Assembly: GCA_005223125.1 (NCBI GenBank)
Contig: NJBH01000004.1
Coordinates: forward strand, 36,995 to 100,994
Direction of reading: 5' to 3'
Source: Promethearchaeota archaeon Loki_b32
GTDB lineage: Archaea; Asgardarchaeota; Lokiarchaeia; Sigyniarchaeales; SOKP01
Length of the DNA stretch: 64,000 nt
A program made the position numbers and the translations under genes. The notes below the pieces were generated by a model. The model made no database searches, was not told where the DNA came from, and was given only the letters and a program-made list of their open reading frames with translations. Below are positions 8,863 through 18,621 of this stretch, piece by piece. Within the stretch, counting starts at the first letter, position 1. Each line of letters opens with the position of its first letter.

Positions 8863-9339
8863 CTAAAACCTTTTTTCTAGAACTGTAATAATCGGTTGAA
8901 AGCCTACTTTACTAAATACATCAAGCAATTTTTTATCTGTAGTGTATGAGAGATTGATTCGTATAGAATCAGTTCCCCAAGATTCCAAAATTTGAATTGC
9001 CCTATCTGCTAAGATTTTACCCACACCCTTTCCAATAAATTCTTTTTTTGTAGCCCAATTATCTAAATAACCAATATATCTTCCAAGTGTATTTTTTACA
9101 GCTTCAATCATCCCCATGCTTACAACTTGACCCGTGGATTTTAATTCTGCGATTAATGTAATTCGTTTAAGATTTGGTTTAAATTGCCTTAATCCTGAAG
9201 ATTCTCTCCATTGTTTTTCATTAAACCCAATATCAAACATCTCATTTAATTCTTTTAAAATCTCTAAAGTGGCTTGATAATCTGAAGTACGGTAATTTCT
9301 AATAATAATACCATCTTCTTGAATTTCATCTTTTGACAT
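8863..9339 (-). CDS. GNAT family N-acetyltransferase
   Basis: This 158-residue protein has the GNAT fold: a first strand and helix (IIIRNYRTSDYQATLEIL), a central strand pair, then the acetyl-CoA loop ATKKEFIGKGVGKIL near residues 105-119 (the Q/RxxGxG/A pattern), and a last strand-helix pair ending in GFQPIITVLEKRF. The substrate cannot be told from sequence. It begins 14 bases after the upstream unknown protein ends, so the two are probably cotranscribed. Its 3' end abuts the phenol-lyase remnant in convergent orientation. Confidence 0.85.
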   Translation of the reverse strand: MSKDEIQEDGIIIRNYRTSDYQATLEILKELNEMFDIGFNEKQWRESSGLRQFKPNLKRITLIAELKSTGQVVSMGMIEAVKNTLGRYIGYLDNWATKKEFIGKGVGKILADRAIQILESWGTDSIRINLSYTTDKKLLDVFSKVGFQPIITVLEKRF

Positions 9340-9353
9340 ATTTATTAACCTTT

Positions 9354-10403
9354 TTAATTAGATATTTTATTTATTAATTTTAAATCAATCCTATGTATAA
9401 GAATTTTTTCACTAATACCAATATCATCTTCTTGCTTAATAGTAACTAAATATTCATCAATATGAGGCACTATTGGTGTGACAAACAAGAGTTCCTCCTG
9501 AGGGAACCAGAAATCAACCTTTTGGCTCATTACTTCTTTTTCAAAATATTCTTTTACATGAGTTATTATGACAGACATATTTGTTAGATCTTTATCTGTA
9601 TTATTCTGAACTGTAATTTCAATTTCTTGGCTGTTTTCAATAAAATTAAGGTTTGTAATTACGAGTTGCGATAATGGTAAAATACTATCTGTTGCTTTTT
9701 TCGATGAATCAAAGAGTTCTATGTTTGTAAAGCCACCTTCTCCTTTTAAACTGCTAAGAGGAGAGAACTCAAAACCTTTAAGAGAAAAATATGATATAGC
9801 CTTCTGTGTCTTGAAAGATGGGGATTCTGCTCTTGTTTCAATAGCTTTTGAAAAATATTCTTTAATAGTTTTATCGATTAATTCCCTCATAAAAACCTTG
9901 GTTTTCATTCCTTGAGAAATACGTTCTTGAATCTTTGGTGTCTTTATCACAAAATCTGTAACAATTTCACTTTCTATAACCTTATACAATTTATCTTCGA
10001 AATTATATCGTAATTCTTCTGTTAACCTTTTAATTAACTCATCTCCGAAAATATCTATTTCAACTGGTAGAGACACAATGATAACTATTGTTTCTGGAGT
10101 TTCTGCCTTAAGTCCTGCTCTCCTTTTTTGTCTTTCTGATTTTGCGAGAAATTTTTTTCCAAAAAATGTATATCCTTTATATTCTAAATCAATATGGTCG
10201 AGTTCTTCAGTTTCTAAGAACCAAACCGGATGATAATTTATGGGGCGCATGTATCTTGTATCATTTCTAAGCCGATCATCAGGATATATTAATAGTGGCA
10301 CCTGACCACGTTTTTCATCGAAAAACATAACATATACAACACATAAAGCTTCATTAGGATTTTTTTCCACTTTTATATCAAAAATATCCGACACGGCAAC
10401 CAA
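9354..10403 (-). CDS. Hypothetical protein with C-terminal Ig-like beta domain
   Basis: The 349-residue protein is not recognised as a named family. The N-terminal 130 residues alternate strands and helices, beginning with a longin/roadblock-like pattern (LCVVYVMFFDEKRG, then ETIVIIVSLPVEI). Residues 130-200 are helical and charged. The last 100 residues look like an immunoglobulin-type beta-sandwich (LVITNLNFIENSQEIEI, then VQNNTDKDLTNMSVII). No signal peptide or membrane helix is present, so it should be cytosolic. The same kind of C-terminal beta domain occurs on the FrhB-like protein at 50871 and on the arrestin-like protein at 55545. It is followed by the GNAT gene in an apparent operon. 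Confidence 0.75.
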   Translation of the reverse strand: MVAVSDIFDIKVEKNPNEALCVVYVMFFDEKRGQVPLLIYPDDRLRNDTRYMRPINYHPVWFLETEELDHIDLEYKGYTFFGKKFLAKSERQKRRAGLKAETPETIVIIVSLPVEIDIFGDELIKRLTEELRYNFEDKLYKVIESEIVTDFVIKTPKIQERISQGMKTKVFMRELIDKTIKEYFSKAIETRAESPSFKTQKAISYFSLKGFEFSPLSSLKGEGGFTNIELFDSSKKATDSILPLSQLVITNLNFIENSQEIEITVQNNTDKDLTNMSVIITHVKEYFEKEVMSQKVDFWFPQEELLFVTPIVPHIDEYLVTIKQEDDIGISEKILIHRIDLKLINKISN

Positions 10404-10717
10404 TTCAAGAAAAATTCTAAGGATAATTATAATTCCTTATTCAGAAGAAAAAAATTCTTCTTATTCTAAAAATTTAACTATAAAAAAGTGTAAATCTAAT
10501 AAAAATACTTGTATTTTGCCCTTTTTTTTTGATTTAGACCGTTTGATTCTAATGCTGAGTGTTTGAGGTTTCAATGTGCTGATATTAAGAAGGTAATTCA
10601 ATCATTTCAATATTCCTTTCTATAACATAAGAAATTAGTTTTATATGTATAGAAATTTCATAAAACTTTTTTATTTCAAAACGACTTTCTTTTTTATCAA
10701 AAAATCTCAAAACTTTA
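10404..10717. other. Intergenic region between divergent genes
   Basis: These 314 bases separate the unknown protein (leftward) from the enolase-superfamily gene (rightward) and must hold both promoters. I see AT-rich sequence and a run of eight or more Ts near 10525, but no repeat or hairpin that can be argued for. Confidence 0.4.
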
Positions 10718-10729
10718 GTGAAACGAAAA

Positions 10730-11812
10730 ATGCAAATTATAGATATTAAAACTCACTTAGTTCAGCTCAATTTTTCTATTAAAATTGGGAGCATGCCAAG
10801 GTTTAAAGCTTCAGGATTGTACACGCAAATTATAACTGACGAGGATATTGAAGGATGGGCATTATCTCATTGGAATTTGTCCAATCTTGCGCAAAAACAA
10901 TTTATTGATGATGCTCTTAGCAAGCTACTAATTAACAAAGACCCTTTCATGACAGATGCGATTTATAACGAAATTTACCATGTAACAAATAGGATAATGT
11001 TTGGAATACCTCAAGCTACGAGTGCAGTAATGATAGCATTAATGGATATCATTGGAAAAGCCACTAAGCAACCAATCTATAAGATACTTGGGGGCCGAAA
11101 GCAGAAAGTGAAGGCATACGCATCACTATTTCGAGTTTATAAACCTAAGGCAGCGGTAGGTGCAACTCAAGCCGCGATCGAGACAGGAGGGTTTAATGCT
11201 GTTAAGTTAAGGATCGGACAAGGTATTAAAAAAGATGAAGCCCTCCTAAAAGCTGTCCGAGACGCTTTTCCTGATATAGAATTAATGGTGGATGTTAACT
11301 CAGGTTATACTTCAGTTATGGATGCCTTAAAGATTGCTAAACTTTGTTATAAATATGATCTGACTTGGTTGGAAGAACCTTTACCTTCTGATAATCTTAA
11401 TGGCCTTGCCAAATTGAGAGAGCTTTCTCCAGTTCCAATTGCTGGTGGTGAAAATGACATGGGAATATTCCGATTTGAGGACATTCTGGATAAAAATTGC
11501 TACGATATAATCCAACCGGATGTAACTCGATGTGGTAGTTATATGGAGATAAAGAAGATTGATGCTTTAGCAGAGGTGAAAGGTGTGCGTTGTATTCCTC
11601 ACATTTTTGGCTACGGTCATATCCTAGCTGCTAATCTTCATTTTATAATGGCTTCGAGATGTGAATTTTGTGAATTTCCTTATTATCCTGAGCAATTTCA
11701 AATGCTTGAAGAACCAATAAAAGTTGAAAAAGGATTTGTCAAAGCTATAGAAAAACCGGGATTGGGTGTAGAGATTAACAAGAAAATGTTTGAAGAAAAT
11801 GTAATTAATTAA
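10730..11812 (+). CDS. Mandelate racemase / muconate lactonizing enzyme family protein
   Basis: The 360-residue protein is a member of the enolase superfamily. Motifs in order are a KxR pair in VKLRIGQG (about residue 160), the three metal ligands in MVDVNSG, WLEEPL and AGGEND, the DIIQPDVTRCG strand, and PHIFGYGH, which may supply the catalytic His of the mandelate racemase group. Such enzymes racemise or dehydrate acids or cycloisomerise lactones after abstracting a proton next to a carboxylate. I chose the ATG at 10730, preceded by GTGAAACG; a GTG at 10718 would add four residues. The following transporter and creatininase-family genes suggest uptake and breakdown of a small organic compound. 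Confidence 0.88.
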   Translation: MQIIDIKTHLVQLNFSIKIGSMPRFKASGLYTQIITDEDIEGWALSHWNLSNLAQKQFIDDALSKLLINKDPFMTDAIYNEIYHVTNRIMFGIPQATSAVMIALMDIIGKATKQPIYKILGGRKQKVKAYASLFRVYKPKAAVGATQAAIETGGFNAVKLRIGQGIKKDEALLKAVRDAFPDIELMVDVNSGYTSVMDALKIAKLCYKYDLTWLEEPLPSDNLNGLAKLRELSPVPIAGGENDMGIFRFEDILDKNCYDIIQPDVTRCGSYMEIKKIDALAEVKGVRCIPHIFGYGHILAANLHFIMASRCEFCEFPYYPEQFQMLEEPIKVEKGFVKAIEKPGLGVEINKKMFEENVIN

Positions 11813-11900
11813 TTGATTTTTAATTTAAAGATAAACTAGCGAAGATCGTATGAATTTTCAAATTAGTTAAAACAAAAATTTTTTTGCTTCCTTAGAAAAT

Positions 11901-12830
11901 ATGACAGACGTAAACTATATTTTCTTGTTATCTCTCACGATAATTGTAATAGGGTATATTCTCAAAAAACTAAACATAATTTCAGAAGAAAATGGCAAAA
12001 CAATTGCAAAAGTAGTTTTTAATGTTACATTACCGGCTTTAATTTTAAATGTTATAATCTCTATTGAAATTACTCCCTCTTTAGGCCTGATAACCCTAAT
12101 TTCCATCCTTTATTGTATTCCTATTCTTGTTTTAGCTTTTACACTTTTTAGAAATTATCCAAAAGAAATAAAAGGATTAATTTTCATGGCAGTTATAGGA
12201 TTTAATGTAGGTCATTTTGCGTATCCTTTAATTGAAGGAATTTGGAATGAAGAAGGGCTTAAATATATTGCGATGTTCGACATTGGAAACGCAATGGTAA
12301 TTTTTGTTATTTGTTATATTTTAGGGCTAATTTATTCACCTAATAATGAATTCCAGGATAAAAAAGAGTTAGCTAAGAATATCTTATTTAAGTTATTGTA
12401 ATCAGCTCCATTAATGAGTTATATTATAGCTATTATCTTGAATTTCCTAAATATGGGATTCCCTATTTTTGTTTTAGATATATTAGATGTCTTATCAAGA
12501 GCAAATATGGCTTTAACTTTACTATTATTAGGAATTTTCTTAAATTTTAAGTTCGAAAAATCACAGTGGAAAAATGCTTTTATTGTACTTATTATTCGAT
12601 ATTCTTTTGGATTGGTAATTGGACTTATATTGTTTTTCTCATTACCATTTGATCAGTTATATAGAGGAATATTGGCTATTGCTCTAATTCTACCAATTGG
12701 TTTAGCAATTATCCCTTTTACAGTAGAATTCGAGTATAATGAGAGGTTTGCTGGAATGGTTGCTAATTTAACAATTATTATCTCATTTGTACTTCTTTGG
12801 GTCGTAATTATACTCTTAGGATTCGGATAA
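11901..12830 (+). pseudogene. AEC family transporter interrupted by an in-frame TAA
   Basis: Two reading stretches, 11901-12401 and 12414-12830, lie in the same frame and are separated only by a TAA at 12399-12401 and four more codons. Read through, they give one auxin-efflux-carrier-type permease of about 309 residues with some ten membrane helices; the family's central Asn/Pro-rich helices are visible as FNVTLPALILNV and VIGFNVGHFAYPL. The stop falls in the loop between the two five-helix halves. It may be a real nonsense mutation, a sequencing error, or two half-proteins that assemble, because an ATG at 12414 could restart translation. AEC proteins export or import small organic acids. Confidence 0.75.
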
Positions 12831-12899
12831 TATTAAAGAAAGTTTTTAATGAAAAGTTGGTTTAAAACCTAAATATAGAACAAATTTTGGAGAAATAAA

Positions 12900-13652
12900 A
12901 TGAGCTCATTGAAAATGGAAGAATTGAATTGGGTTGATATTAAACAAGCGATTAATAATGGTTTCAAAACTGTAGTCATCGGAGTAGGATCTACAGAACA
13001 GCATGGACCGCACTTACCAACTCAGACTGATGCATTAACCGCAGAAGTCATAGCTAATTTAGTTGCTCGAAAGTTAAAGAATGCTTTACAAGCACAAACT
13101 ATAAGAGTAGGGTGCTCAGATCACCACTTATCTTTTCCTGGAACAATATCATTAAAAAAATCCACTCTACAGGCGATTATTTATGATTATATTGACAGTC
13201 TTCAAAAACATGGATTTGAAAATATTGTTTTTATCCCAACACATGGAGGAAACTTTAATCCGTTACAAAAAGCTGTTGATAAAGCAAAGAAAAAATACCC
13301 AGATATAAAAATAGTTGCTTACACTGATTTATTGGGTTATGTAGATACTCAGAATAAAATCGCGTCTGATTTTAAAATTACAGTGGAAGAAGCGGGAGCC
13401 CATGCTGGGGAAGTTGAAACATCCCAAATTCTATCCCTCGCTGAGAATCTTGTCAATAGAGAAAGATTTCAACCAGGATTTCTTGGTGTTCTAGGAGAAG
13501 AAGAAATTGAAATGCTTTTTGAAAATGGAATGCCTAGTTTAACTGAAATTGGTGTAATTGGAGATCCAACAAAAGCAAGTAAAGAAAAAGGAAAAATCTA
13601 TATTGAGAAAATAGCTGTATTTCTGACTAAGGAAATTAAAAAGCAATTATAA
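12900..13652 (+). CDS. Creatininase family amidohydrolase
   Basis: The 250-residue protein carries all metal-binding motifs of the creatininase family: GSTEQHGPHLPTQTD near residue 31 (Glu, His and Asp ligands), SFPGTISL, the THGGN motif near residue 122, and the Glu in AGAHAGEVETS near residue 169. Members open cyclic amides or remove formyl groups; known ones are creatininase, the FAPy deformylase of archaeal riboflavin/F420 synthesis and the mycofactocin peptidase MftE. The individual substrate is open. A TTGGAGAAAT ribosome site precedes the ATG. It follows the enolase-superfamily enzyme and the AEC transporter on the same strand. Confidence 0.9.
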   Translation: MSSLKMEELNWVDIKQAINNGFKTVVIGVGSTEQHGPHLPTQTDALTAEVIANLVARKLKNALQAQTIRVGCSDHHLSFPGTISLKKSTLQAIIYDYIDSLQKHGFENIVFIPTHGGNFNPLQKAVDKAKKKYPDIKIVAYTDLLGYVDTQNKIASDFKITVEEAGAHAGEVETSQILSLAENLVNRERFQPGFLGVLGEEEIEMLFENGMPSLTEIGVIGDPTKASKEKGKIYIEKIAVFLTKEIKKQL

Positions 13653-13748
13653 ATAGTAAATTTCCTTCATTTTGGAGGATCAATAATTAAGAGATAAAAA
13701 TTATAATTAACGTTTTAGCTTTAGGTACATTCAAAATTTTGATTTTTT

Positions 13749-15023
13749 TTATGATAAAATAGGCTCAAAATCTAAGTATAAATTAAATTCTTTTCTATTT
13801 TTATCAAAATTCTGTGTAGAGTTCTTGACGATTGACTCTATTGCATCATCGTTTAGCTTATTTATGAATGAATTATTAATTTTTGTCCAATGCGGCATTC
13901 CAACTAAAAATATATTCCATAAGTGATTCTTTTTTTTCTTAGCTCTTGTTTCAACCTCTCTTGAGAGGAGAGCCCAAAATAAAATTAATTTGTATGATAT
14001 TCCTGTATCTATTTTTAACCCCATTCGTTGAAAACTTCCAAATGCTAAGATCATCAATAAAGCCAAGCTATATTTCATTTGAATTTTATAAGAATGGAAC
14101 AAGAACTTTTTTTTTATTAATGCCCAATTAAGGTTACTGAGGAATTCATTATCTGTTTCCTGGATACTCTGCTTCAGTTTATTAAAATAAAACTCTTTGG
14201 TTAAGTGAGGCTTTGTTTCAACAAACTGGAAAATCCTAAGGGCTCCAGCTATTCTCCATTCTAACCATTCTTGAGAATATTCTTTCGCTTTCGTTAAAGA
14301 GGACTCTTTATCTGACCAAGAACGGAGTATCGTTTTTAGTTTATAATTAATCTCATCATAATACTTTACATAATGATCATAAATTTTAGCATAAGAATAG
14401 CCTAGAATATCAATATAAGTAAAAATTTCTAACATATCTATGAATTTGTCAATGTAAATTTCATTAGAGAATAATTCGGTAAATTCTGGGTCGTTTAACA
14501 GAGAATATACTGCATAATAAGTAGATTCTCCAGTATAAATAGTTGCAAATAATAAATGATATTGTATAACCTTACTAATAAGTAAGTGATCAACGTCAGA
14601 AAGCTTATAATGTTCAAGCAAATTCATGGTTGAAATTATTTGGTAACTATGATAGGGGTGGTGTTTTTTATCAATGAATCGTCCAATATCGTGATAAATA
14701 AGGATTAATGGAATTATTAATTCATTTTGAGAATTTTGTATCAAAATTTTTTTTCTAATAATATTTAAAGATTCTTGTGAAAGTGTTTCATGAAAAAATA
14801 CTCCATCTTGTATTAAATAGAATATTTTAAATAGTCTAAATATGTGTCTTATAGTTCTTTGAAATTCCTCATTATCTTTATCGCTCGCTTCTTGAAAAAT
14901 ATTCTCTAAATTTGGAAATATTAATAAAAGAGCATTAAATTCATCAGAAGTAAATAATTCTTCGGAATTATCTATCCACGAAAGATCCACGTTATTAAAT
15001 AACTTGTATAACGAATTTTTCAT
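13749..15023 (-). CDS. HD-domain-like protein
   Basis: The 424-residue protein has an HD-type metal phosphohydrolase signature: an early histidine (RHIFRLFK near residue 64), the HD pair in YHDIGRFIDKKHHPYHS near residue 110, a further histidine in VIQYHLL, and an aspartate in TYIDILGYS near residue 200. The rest is helix-rich, with two hydrophobic segments near residues 315-330 and 340-352 that may be buried helices rather than membrane spans. HD proteins act on nucleotides or cyclic dinucleotides; the substrate here is unknown. Its ATG lies three bases after the dehydratase gene ends on the same strand, so the two genes probably form an operon. Confidence 0.7.
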   Translation of the reverse strand: MKNSLYKLFNNVDLSWIDNSEELFTSDEFNALLLIFPNLENIFQEASDKDNEEFQRTIRHIFRLFKIFYLIQDGVFFHETLSQESLNIIRKKILIQNSQNELIIPLILIYHDIGRFIDKKHHPYHSYQIISTMNLLEHYKLSDVDHLLISKVIQYHLLFATIYTGESTYYAVYSLLNDPEFTELFSNEIYIDKFIDMLEIFTYIDILGYSYAKIYDHYVKYYDEINYKLKTILRSWSDKESSLTKAKEYSQEWLEWRIAGALRIFQFVETKPHLTKEFYFNKLKQSIQETDNEFLSNLNWALIKKKFLFHSYKIQMKYSLALLMILAFGSFQRMGLKIDTGISYKLILFWALLSREVETRAKKKKNHLWNIFLVGMPHWTKINNSFINKLNDDAIESIVKNSTQNFDKNRKEFNLYLDFEPILS

Positions 15024-15026
15024 ATT

Positions 15027-15983
15027 CTATTCAAGTTTTTTTTCTAATAATTGAAAGAATGGCTCTAAATCGATGTTCCCACCACTCAAAATAGCTCCTA
15101 CTTTTTTATTATTTACCAAAATTTTCTTAGATAATAGAGCCGCTAATGGAACGGCACCTGAAGGTTCAACAATAATTTTCATACGTCTCCATAGAAATCT
15201 CATTGCTTCAATTATATCAATTTCAGACACGGTTACTATTTGGTCTACGTATTTCTGAATGAACTTAAATGTTTTTTCAGAAATAGACGTACGTAATCCA
15301 TCAGCAATGGTATTTGGATAAGTACTTGGTATTATATATCCTGCTTTAAGCGACCTAAGACCATCATCAGCTATTGAGGGCTCAACTCCAATCACTTGAG
15401 CATTTGGACATAGACCTTTAGAGGCAATAGCAGTTCCACTTAATAGACCTCCCCCTCCTAATGGGGCAATAACTAAATCAAGATCACCTACTTCTTTAAT
15501 TAGTTCAAAGGCTGCAGTACCTTGCCCATTTATTATATTATCATTATCATAGGGGTGGATTAGAATTGAATTGTTTCTTTCAATTATCTCCTCAGTAGTT
15601 TGAGCTCTAGATTCTAGATTATTATCACAAAATACAATCTCAGCACCATAACCTTTTGTCGCATTGATTTTATTTACTGGGGCTCCTTTCGGCATAACTA
15701 TTGTTGCTTTAATTCCTAATAATGACGCTGCTAGTGCAATAGCTTGGGCATGATTACCACTCGAGTGTGTAATAACTCCTTGTTTTTTTTGTTTTTCTGT
15801 AAGTAAACTCAACGTGTTGTAAGCTCCTCGAAATTTAAAAGCTCCAACTCTTTGAAAATTTTCACATTTTAAATAATTTTTAGAACCCGTAATGCTATTG
15901 AGGGTTCGTGAAGTCATAACCGGTGTTTTATTAACAACCTCTATATTTCTATTATATGCATCCTGTATACCTTCAAAAGACAA
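15027..15983 (-). CDS. Threonine/serine dehydratase or serine racemase (PLP fold-type II)
   Basis: This 318-residue enzyme shows the PLP lysine in GAFKFRGAYN near residue 50, the substrate loop SSGNHAQAIA near residue 75 and the glycine-rich phosphate cradle GGGGLLSG near residue 175. The length matches catabolic threonine dehydratase and eukaryote-like serine racemase, with no C-terminal ACT regulatory domain. It should deaminate threonine or serine to 2-oxobutyrate or pyruvate, or racemise serine. Together with the phenol-lyase it points to amino-acid catabolism. The HD-domain gene follows three bases downstream. Confidence 0.9.
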   Translation of the reverse strand: MSFEGIQDAYNRNIEVVNKTPVMTSRTLNSITGSKNYLKCENFQRVGAFKFRGAYNTLSLLTEKQKKQGVITHSSGNHAQAIALAASLLGIKATIVMPKGAPVNKINATKGYGAEIVFCDNNLESRAQTTEEIIERNNSILIHPYDNDNIINGQGTAAFELIKEVGDLDLVIAPLGGGGLLSGTAIASKGLCPNAQVIGVEPSIADDGLRSLKAGYIIPSTYPNTIADGLRTSISEKTFKFIQKYVDQIVTVSEIDIIEAMRFLWRRMKIIVEPSGAVPLAALLSKKILVNNKKVGAILSGGNIDLEPFFQLLEKKLE

Positions 15984-16059
15984 ATTTAATACCTATTTTT
16001 TCTATTTTAATAGTTTTTAAAATTATAATTATAAAAAAGAATAGTTCAAGGTAAAAATA

Positions 16060-17043
16060 TTATTTAATCTCAACTAAGATTTTAACAAAATTCCTGCCAG
16101 TAGGATCTAAAAATCTTTCAAATGTTTTTTGCATGTCTTCTAAGTTAATTACTTCAGAAATGAATTCATCAGCATCGACCATACCTTTAGCAAATAAATC
16201 AATTGCGGCTAGAATATCATCTCGATCATGACCTAAACATCCTTTCAAAGTGACTTCTTTAGAATTTAACATAAATAAAGGAAAGGTTATACTTCCTTTA
16301 TGAATTCCTTCTAGTAAAAGGGTTCCACCTTTTTTGATAAAGTTAACCGCATTGGAAATTGTTTCTTCATTTCCTACACAATCGAAAATAAATGTAGGGG
16401 CTCCAAGTTTTTTTATGACCCTTTTTACTTTAGCTCTGCTTGTACCAACAGCATCAGTGGCTCCCAATTCTATAGCTTTTTTCCTTAAAAATTCATTAGG
16501 TTCAACAACAACTACATAGTTTGGATCTTTTTCGATTAATAATGCTTTGAGAGCGGCTAGTCCAACGTTTCCTCCACCGATAATCAGTATGTTTTCTCCT
16601 TTCTCAATCTTCGAAAGTTTAAAAGCTCTCATCATTAATGCAAATGTTTCTACCATCACGGCATCTTTAATTGGAACATTTTCTGGTATTGGAAATAGAG
16701 AGATCTTTGGGACTATAACATATTCAGCAAATCCTCCATCTTGAAACATCCCCATTCCTTTTAATTCGCCTTGGCTAACATCAAGTGACACGTTCACACA
16801 AATAACTCTATCTCCCACATTCACATTAGAAATATTTTCTCCAATTTCCTTTACAATACCCGTTATTTCATGCCCCATTATCAATGGAAAATTATACATC
16901 TTCAAGCGAAAGTTAGTTATATCACTTCCACATATTCCACAATAATGAACTTTAACCAAAGCTTCATCTGGACAGGGAATTGGTTTAGGACAATCTTCTT
17001 TATATACTATTTTTTGTATATCTTCAATAACAGCAGCTCTAAT
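16060..17043 (-). CDS. Zinc-dependent medium-chain dehydrogenase, likely ATT start
   Basis: The protein is an alcohol/polyol/threonine dehydrogenase-type enzyme: HYCGICGSD with the catalytic zinc cysteine, the GHE motif in IMGHEITGIV, GDRV, and the Rossmann loop IIGGGNVGLAAL. A TTG at 16959 would start the protein in the middle of the first strand. The frame continues upstream with typical family sequence (AAVIEDIQKIVYKEDCPKP) to an ATT at 17041-17043, where homologues have ATG-Lys-Ala-Ala; a stop TGA lies five codons further up. AGGAG lies 10 bases before this ATT. I therefore extend the gene to an ATT start, 327 residues. The structural zinc four-cysteine loop is lacking. The substrate is unknown. 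Confidence 0.82.
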   Translation of the reverse strand: MRAAVIEDIQKIVYKEDCPKPIPCPDEALVKVHYCGICGSDITNFRLKMYNFPLIMGHEITGIVKEIGENISNVNVGDRVICVNVSLDVSQGELKGMGMFQDGGFAEYVIVPKISLFPIPENVPIKDAVMVETFALMMRAFKLSKIEKGENILIIGGGNVGLAALKALLIEKDPNYVVVVEPNEFLRKKAIELGATDAVGTSRAKVKRVIKKLGAPTFIFDCVGNEETISNAVNFIKKGGTLLLEGIHKGSITFPLFMLNSKEVTLKGCLGHDRDDILAAIDLFAKGMVDADEFISEVINLEDMQKTFERFLDPTGRNFVKILVEIK

Positions 17044-17140
17044 AGAATAATCATCTCCTAATCATTCTTATTTTATATCTTTTATTTAAGAATAATATTA
17101 TAATTTTTGTAAAATTTAGAATAAAATGAAAAAAAAAGAT

Positions 17141-17890
17141 TTAAATTCCTAATAACGAACTCATACTCTTGGTTATGCTCTCAATTTCATTATCAAATAC
17201 TTTAACTTGATCGAAAAAGATATTGTTAACTTGCAGTAATTGTTTTACAACATATTCAGGTGATTGAGAGATTTGTTTTGCCAGGTTAATTGCCTCGTTT
17301 AATACCTCTCCCTTCTCAACTAATCTATTAATAATATTTAGACGATGTGCTTCTTCAGCAGAGATGAAAGTTTCTCGAGTTCCTGTATTTAAAGTTAATT
17401 CTAAAGCTTTTCCACGCCCAACAAGAGTCATATAAGGAAAAAAAAGTGGACAAGCACCAAATCTTATCTCAGGATGGCCAAAAAGGGACCCTTTTGAAGC
17501 AACCCGAAGATGACAAATAACAGCGAGGTCAAAAGCTCCTGCTAAAGCATAGCCGTTCACAGCAGCTATTAGTAATTTAGGAAACTCAAATATTGTTTGA
17601 TGAAATAGATGATTAGATTCAATAAAATGCTGATAATCCCCCTTTCCTTGAACTATTGCTTGTACCTCATCTCTATCAAACCCAGCAGAAAACAATTCTT
17701 CCCCTCCATAAAAAATCACAGCTTTTATCCTTTTTTCTTCTTTAAGAGTATTTAATGCATCAATAATTTCAGCTCTCATTGCTTCACTTAATGCGTTTTT
17801 CTTTTCTGGACGAGTAAATTTAATAATAGCAATTTTACCTTTTTTTTCAATACTAATAAACTGATAATTATTATCTTCCATTTTTTCCAA
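17141..17890 (-). CDS. Enoyl-CoA hydratase/isomerase (crotonase) family
   Basis: The 249-residue protein has the crotonase fold. The two oxyanion-hole segments are visible as FSAGFDRDE near residue 67 and NGYALAGAFDLAV near residue 112. One catalytic-type glutamate is present in GHPEIRFGACP near residue 138; the second glutamate of true hydratases is not evident in FFPYMTLVGRGKA. It could be a hydratase, isomerase or another acyl-CoA lyase. It stands alone, divergent from the next gene. Confidence 0.85.
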   Translation of the reverse strand: MEKMEDNNYQFISIEKKGKIAIIKFTRPEKKNALSEAMRAEIIDALNTLKEEKRIKAVIFYGGEELFSAGFDRDEVQAIVQGKGDYQHFIESNHLFHQTIFEFPKLLIAAVNGYALAGAFDLAVICHLRVASKGSLFGHPEIRFGACPLFFPYMTLVGRGKALELTLNTGTRETFISAEEAHRLNIINRLVEKGEVLNEAINLAKQISQSPEYVVKQLLQVNNIFFDQVKVFDNEIESITKSMSSLLGI

Positions 17891-17994
17891 CTTAATTAAA
17901 ATTTATAAAAATTAAGTAATAATTAGATTAAGATATTTAAATTTCTTTTAATTATAAAAAAAAATTCTCTAAAAAAGTAAAAGGAACGAAGAAA

Positions 17995-18621
17995 ATGTTT
18001 TCTATATGTACCGCATATATTGAAAATGGAAAACTAGATGAAACGTTAAAAGCTTACTCTGAATCAGAAGAAAAATTTACAAAAGAGATTGGTGTTCTCT
18101 TTCGAAAATTCTTTCAATGTAAGATACAACCTCACATTATTTGGTCGATTACCGAATGGGAATCTGAGAAGCATCATAATGATGCGGCTCAGTCAATAAT
18201 GAAAATCAGAAGAGATGATCGCTTTGCTTCTATAGGCTTTGGCCCAGAACCTTATTTTGAAATTTTTTGTAATGAGGATGAGGGATTAAAAGTTGGCAAC
18301 TTTTTAGAAAGTTATGAATATATTATTTTAATTCATGGGTTAATTAGTGATAAAGTAAAAGATTCATATGTAAAACTAAGGAAAGAACGAATTGAAGAGT
18401 ATAAAGAAAAGCTTCAATGGCTTAGTGTTTTTTATAACACATACAACTCAGATGAGTTTATTATAATTCTTGGATTTAATAATGAGGATTATTTTAGTAA
18501 AATTAGAAAAATAAATGATCTCTATTTAGAAGAATACTTATTTACTGGATTAAGAAACACTCTCGGAATGTCTTTTCTGGCTAATTATAATCAATTTATA
18601 TGTAGACCTATTAAATTTTAA
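17995..18621 (+). CDS. Hypothetical protein with two ABM-like ferredoxin-fold halves
   Basis: The 208-residue protein looks like a duplication of a dimeric alpha/beta-barrel domain of the antibiotic-biosynthesis-monooxygenase type. The first half begins MFSICTAYIENGKLDE and ends with WSITEWESEKHHNDA, the classical strand plus helix of ABM domains. The second half (about residue 105 on, YEYIILIHGLIS) repeats the pattern with FNNEDYFSKI. No cofactor motif is visible, so enzymatic activity is uncertain. It has a GGAACGAAG ribosome-like stretch and no close partner. Confidence 0.6.
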   Translation: MFSICTAYIENGKLDETLKAYSESEEKFTKEIGVLFRKFFQCKIQPHIIWSITEWESEKHHNDAAQSIMKIRRDDRFASIGFGPEPYFEIFCNEDEGLKVGNFLESYEYIILIHGLISDKVKDSYVKLRKERIEEYKEKLQWLSVFYNTYNSDEFIIILGFNNEDYFSKIRKINDLYLEEYLFTGLRNTLGMSFLANYNQFICRPIKF

